Positions 61,000 to 64,000 of a DNA stretch of 64,000 nt are shown here, piece by piece. The notes under the pieces are model-generated. The model did not search any database and had not been told where the DNA came from. It saw only the letters and a list, made by a program, of their open reading frames with translations. Within the stretch, counting starts at the first letter, position 1; each line of letters starts with the position of its first letter. The DNA comes from Streptomyces sp. ISL-98 (lineage in GTDB: Bacteria > Actinomycetota > Actinomycetes > Streptomycetales > Streptomycetaceae): contig NZ_JAGGPB010000081.1 of the NCBI RefSeq assembly GCF_018614055.1, positions 1 through 64,000 of the forward strand, given 5' to 3'. Both the position numbers and the translations under genes were made by a program.

Positions 61000-62180
61000 A
61001 CGCCGTCCCCGTCTGATCGGCCCAGCGGCGGTGGACTGTTCCGCGTCGGCCGGACGCAAACCAGTGATGGAGATGTGGTGATTGGCATCGGGCACGTTGA
61101 AGGAGTAGGAGTCGTGGGTGCCCCTGCCGAGGCGGAAGAGTCCGCGACCGCCACGTCGTTCTCGCCGTTGACGAACATGAGCGAGCTGCCGTGGTGGCGA
61201 ACCCAGCGGTCGATGTCAGCCATCGCAGCAGGCTGGAAGCGTAGGGGGATGTCCCGCGGTACGTAGGAGCGGATCTCCTGGATGCCTGGATGGCGCAGTA
61301 GTCCGTCCAGGTGCGGGGTGGAGAGTTGTGCGTACCCGAGTTGGGTGCCCAGCTGGTAGAAGTACGGTGAGAAGCCTTCGAGCGTCTGGTCGGTGTAGAC
61401 GGGAAGCTGGGGCACCTGGGCGGCCCATGCGTAGAGGGTGTCGTCTGTCGCTGCGGCTGTGGGTATGGATGCGCAGCCACCCGAGGGCTGGTGCAGTATG
61501 GCGAGTTCGAACGCACGGTCCACGCTGCCGATGGTCTGGAAGGTGTTCTTCTCTTCCTCTGCCCATCGTCCGTACCGCTCCGTCATGGCCTCGCGGCGTA
61601 TCAGCGCCTGACGCTGAACGGACTTGATGGCAGCGCGGCACTCGGGGGAGCCGATCGCCTCAAGGCGGGCGTCGTATGCGCTGTCGTCCCGGTCGTCCGT
61701 GTTGTTGGGGGCGGAGTATGCGACCGTGCCGGCCACGTCTTTCGGATAGAAACGGCGGTGATAGACAGCCGTCATCCCGCCCTTGCTGCCTCCGGTGGAT
61801 ATCCACGCGCCGGGGTAAAGCTTCTTGAGCGCGGTGATGAGGCGGTGATGGTCACTCGCCGCCTGCCAGATGGTGAGCTAGGACCAGTCCGGTTCCTCGG
61901 GCCGTCCCGAAGAACCGCTGCTCGGTGGTGATCTGATTGGCGTCCAGCAACTCGGACGGCTCGGCCAGGCGGTGCGGTGACGATCCAAGGCCGTAGCCGC
62001 TGGAGTAGAGCACCATCGGGCGTTGGACCGACTTGTGCACCAGCGTCAGCCTCTGGTCGAAAGAACCTGATCGGGATGACGGTGGTCGGTGGGCTGGCGG
62101 TAGGAGAGGTCGAGGACGGTCTGCCCTGGGGCGGAGGGCCGTTCGCCGAGCAGGTGCATTCCGGGTCCTCTCAGAGGACC
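61000..62180 (-). pseudogene. secreted S28-family prolyl peptidase, heavily decayed
   Basis: Pieces in several minus-strand frames align in order: VLDLSYRQPTDHRHPDQ, GSFDQRLTLVHKSVQRPMVL, LLDANQITTEQRFFG, then a TAG at ~61880, LTIWQAASDHHRLITALKKL, the nucleophile region WISTGGSKGGMTAVYHRRFY, PKDVAGTVAYSAPNN, VNGENDVAVADS, and finally NVPDANHHISITGLRPADAE with the catalytic His. At least three frame changes plus a nonsense codon. The signal peptide is lost. Confidence 0.78.
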
Positions 62181-62226
62181 TGACGGCCGCCGGCACGGTC
62201 CCCACGGTGGCCAAGGGCACGAGAAC

Positions 62227-62565
62227 ATGCTCAGCGAAGGCGAAGGGATTCGTGCTGGACCGCTGGCGGCCCACGAGTTCGGGTCGACTCCGTTCCACCG
62301 GGTGATCGGCTACCACTACGGCGAGCTGCGCCGCGCAAACAAGGACACCCGCATCCAGCGCCAGCGCAACCTTGAGGCCGGGCGAAGCGTCTGCGACCCG
62401 TACTACCCGCTGATCGAAGAGCGCCTGGTACGCGCCCAAGTGGAGGCATACGTCGTCGGCCACTGCGGGGAGCCGATCAAGAAGTCGTACTGCGACATCT
62501 GTGACGGATCCTGTGAGCCATCGCCGCATTTCAGAGGCACACCCGCGCTGTTCTGCCAGCGGTGA
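62227..62565 (+). CDS. hypothetical protein fragment with C-terminal cysteines
   Basis: The plus frame from 62227 has strong coding-type third positions between ~62270 and 62510: GSTPFHRVIGYHYGELRRAN, KDTRIQRQRNLEAGRSVCDP, YYPLIEERLVRAQVEAYVVG, KKSYCDICDGSCEPSP. Cys pairs (YCDICDGSC) could bind zinc. The start is doubtful and the last 15 residues look out of frame. I do not recognise the family. Confidence 0.4.
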   Translation: MLSEGEGIRAGPLAAHEFGSTPFHRVIGYHYGELRRANKDTRIQRQRNLEAGRSVCDPYYPLIEERLVRAQVEAYVVGHCGEPIKKSYCDICDGSCEPSPHFRGTPALFCQR

Positions 62566-62608
62566 ACACCGGCCCGACCGGGCTCGACGATCCCTACAGT
62601 CGAGTCTC

Positions 62609-63334
62609 ATGACGACGGTTACAACGCGCACGGTCGAGTACCCGGCCGACGGCCTGACGATGATCGGGCACCTCGCGCTCCCGGCCGGTGTCGACCGCCG
62701 GCCCGCGGTCCTGGTCGGGCCCGACGGGCCGGGGCTGAACGACTTCCAGCGCCGCCGGGCCGACACCCTGGCTGAGCTGGGGTACGTGGCGCTGGCCTTC
62801 GACATCCACGGCGGGCGCTGGTTCACCGACCCCGAGGAGATGCTGGCGCGTTGCACCCCGCTGCTCGCCGACCCCGACCGGATGCGGGGCATCGGCCACG
62901 CGGCGCTCGACGTGTTGCGCGCCGAACCGCGGACCGACCCCGACAAGATCGCCGCCGTCGGCTACGGCACCGGGGGCGCAATCGTGCTGGAACTCGGGCG
63001 CGACGGCGTCAACCTGCGCGCGATCGGGACAGTCAACGCACTGACCACGGGCCGACCGGGCGAGGCGGCGCGCATTCGCTGCCCGGTGTGGGCCGGGGTC
63101 GGGTCGCAAGACCCGATCATGCCGCCCGCGCAACGGGACGCGTTCACCGCCGAAATGCAGGCCGCTGGCGTCGACTGGCGCCTCACGGTCTACGGCGGCG
63201 CCCTGCACGCCTTCCACCACCCGCCGGTCGACCAGACCGTGCTCCCCGGCATCGGCTACCACCCACAACACGCGCAGCGAGCCTGGCGCGACGTCGTCGA
63301 CCTGCTCGCCGAGTGCCTGCCCGTAACGGAGTGA
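62609..63334 (+). CDS. dienelactone hydrolase-family protein with a glycine at the nucleophile position
   Basis: ATG at 62609 gives 241 residues. The fold is typical: VLVGPDGPGLNDFQRRRADT, ELGYVALAFDIHGG, and later GSQDPIMPPAQRDAF (Asp168) and VYGGALHAFHHPPVD (His200). The nucleophile elbow, normally GYCFGG or GYSFGG, reads GYGTGG at 118-123, so the Cys/Ser nucleophile is Gly120. The protein is probably not a normal hydrolase; it may be a non-catalytic homologue or use another residue. Monocistronic, with about 275 bases of mixed debris before it. Confidence 0.85.
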   Translation: MTTVTTRTVEYPADGLTMIGHLALPAGVDRRPAVLVGPDGPGLNDFQRRRADTLAELGYVALAFDIHGGRWFTDPEEMLARCTPLLADPDRMRGIGHAALDVLRAEPRTDPDKIAAVGYGTGGAIVLELGRDGVNLRAIGTVNALTTGRPGEAARIRCPVWAGVGSQDPIMPPAQRDAFTAEMQAAGVDWRLTVYGGALHAFHHPPVDQTVLPGIGYHPQHAQRAWRDVVDLLAECLPVTE

Positions 63335-63429
63335 TCTGGTCGGCAACCACGGGTTCCGGGCCGCGAACCAGGCAGGTCGACCGCCACCGGCCTCCGGATT
63401 GCGGGACATCACCGCAGCTCAGAGAAACT

Positions 63430-63735
63430 GTGACGAGGTGCTCTTCGAGGGCGTTCCCACTCGGCGGCGGGAACCGGCTCCGCCCGATACCCCGCCCAGT
63501 GCCCTGGCTCGTCCTCTGCCATCACGTTCCCCAGCCGCGGCGGCGCCCCTTGGTGCGTCGTTTGCCTGGCAGATGTCCGGCAGGGACAGCAGAAGCCGGC
63601 CCCCGGCCATCGATGCGGCCGTCCGCACTCAGGTGGATCTTGCTGGTGAAACCGCCGTGCGAGCGGCCCAGGCCCTCGCCTTCAGCGCACGGGTCCTCGC
63701 GCAGCGGCACACGCGGACTCGGGGCCCTCCGTGAA
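63430..63735 (-). pseudogene. IS5-family transposase middle fragment
   Basis: The minus strand reads EGLGRSHGGFTSKIHLSADG, the strand after the first catalytic Asp of IS5 transposases (LGRSRGGLTTKIH), followed by LPGKRRTKGRRRGWGT in disrupted frames. Other parts are absent. From 63736 to 63829 nothing else is seen. Confidence 0.65.
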
Positions 63736-63829
63736 CCGGCCGGCGTCCCGCCTGGACCGGCCCGGGAACCGTTCCCCCGGATCCTGCGTGACCTCTTGAC
63801 GTGTTGTCGGCTGATGGTGAGGGGACGGA

Positions 63830-64000
63830 ATGAGAGCGCGGACGATGGTGAGCGTGGCGGTATCGGCCTGTGTGGCGCTGGTGGCGTGCGCGTGCGGTCC
63901 GGACAAAGCGAAGGAGGACACGGACGCGAAGCCTTCGCAACCGTCCGCGTCCACGCGGGCCGAAGAGCCGTCGGCCACGCCGTCCGTGTCCGCTCGGACC
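63830..64000 (+). CDS. secreted lipoprotein, 5' part only
   Basis: ATG at 63830 follows GAGGGGACGGA and opens 57 codons to the window end: signal MRARTMVSVAVSACVALVAC with lipobox LVAC (Cys20), then CGPDKAKEDTDAKPSQPSA, a Ser/Pro/Thr linker typical of membrane-anchored streptomycete proteins. The functional domain lies outside the window. Confidence 0.75.
   Translation, partial: MRARTMVSVAVSACVALVACACGPDKAKEDTDAKPSQPSASTRAEEPSATPSVSART

Overview
The window is very GC-rich, with strong third-position G/C bias, twin-arginine and lipoprotein signals, ECF sigma factors and actinobacterial protein families. It looks like a Streptomyces (or close relative) chromosome, most likely an unstable accessory arm. 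At least 25 gene or transposase remnants are interleaved with intact secreted enzymes, regulators and transporters. No rRNA, tRNA or CRISPR array was seen, and no PKS or NRPS core gene is present.

Layout. 1-6.8 kb: end of an ArsR-type regulator, an ECF41 sigma factor/SRPBCC pair, a secreted-type M43 metalloprotease, a beta-propeller lipoprotein and a methyltransferase. 6.8-12.4 kb: IS remnant, secreted HNH nuclease, exonuclease-family remnant, PhoX-like phosphatase, and a double-MerR regulator divergent from an erythromycin esterase. 12.5-17.7 kb: internally deleted integrase, a second ECF41 operon with carboxymuconolactone decarboxylase and a consensus ECF41 promoter, and two tandem RTX-repeat secreted paralogues. 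17.7-26.7 kb: YCII protein, MFS remnant, two coupled ABC half-transporters, HSL-type hydrolase with divergent PucR-type regulator, and a stop-interrupted AraC gene beside a sterol-desaturase-family enzyme. 26.9-36.8 kb: ricin-lectin secreted protein, a cobalamin riboswitch driving a five-gene translationally coupled uptake operon, and an M9 collagenase.

36.8-45.2 kb: remnants, a CBS-CBS-BON protein, DUF4265, a cold-shock protein, and a group II PLP decarboxylase split by a frameshift. 45.5-53.4 kb: polysaccharide pyruvyl transferase-like protein, GT1 glycosyltransferase, cytochrome P450, N-truncated MocR and AraC/GyrI regulator. 53.4-64 kb: IS5 wreckage, primase-like protein, GNAT, VOC and NmrA proteins, a badly decayed S28 peptidase, a dienelactone-hydrolase-like protein and the start of a lipoprotein.

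Working together. The clearest functional units are the B12-riboswitch operon (binding protein, permease, ATPase, FhuF-like 2Fe-2S protein, conserved unknown), the two self-contained ECF41 modules, and the ABC pair with hydrolase and regulator. Several otherwise intact genes carry a single frameshift (29982, 37880, 44510, 54390, 56960). Whether this is decay or sequence error decides how functional the region is.
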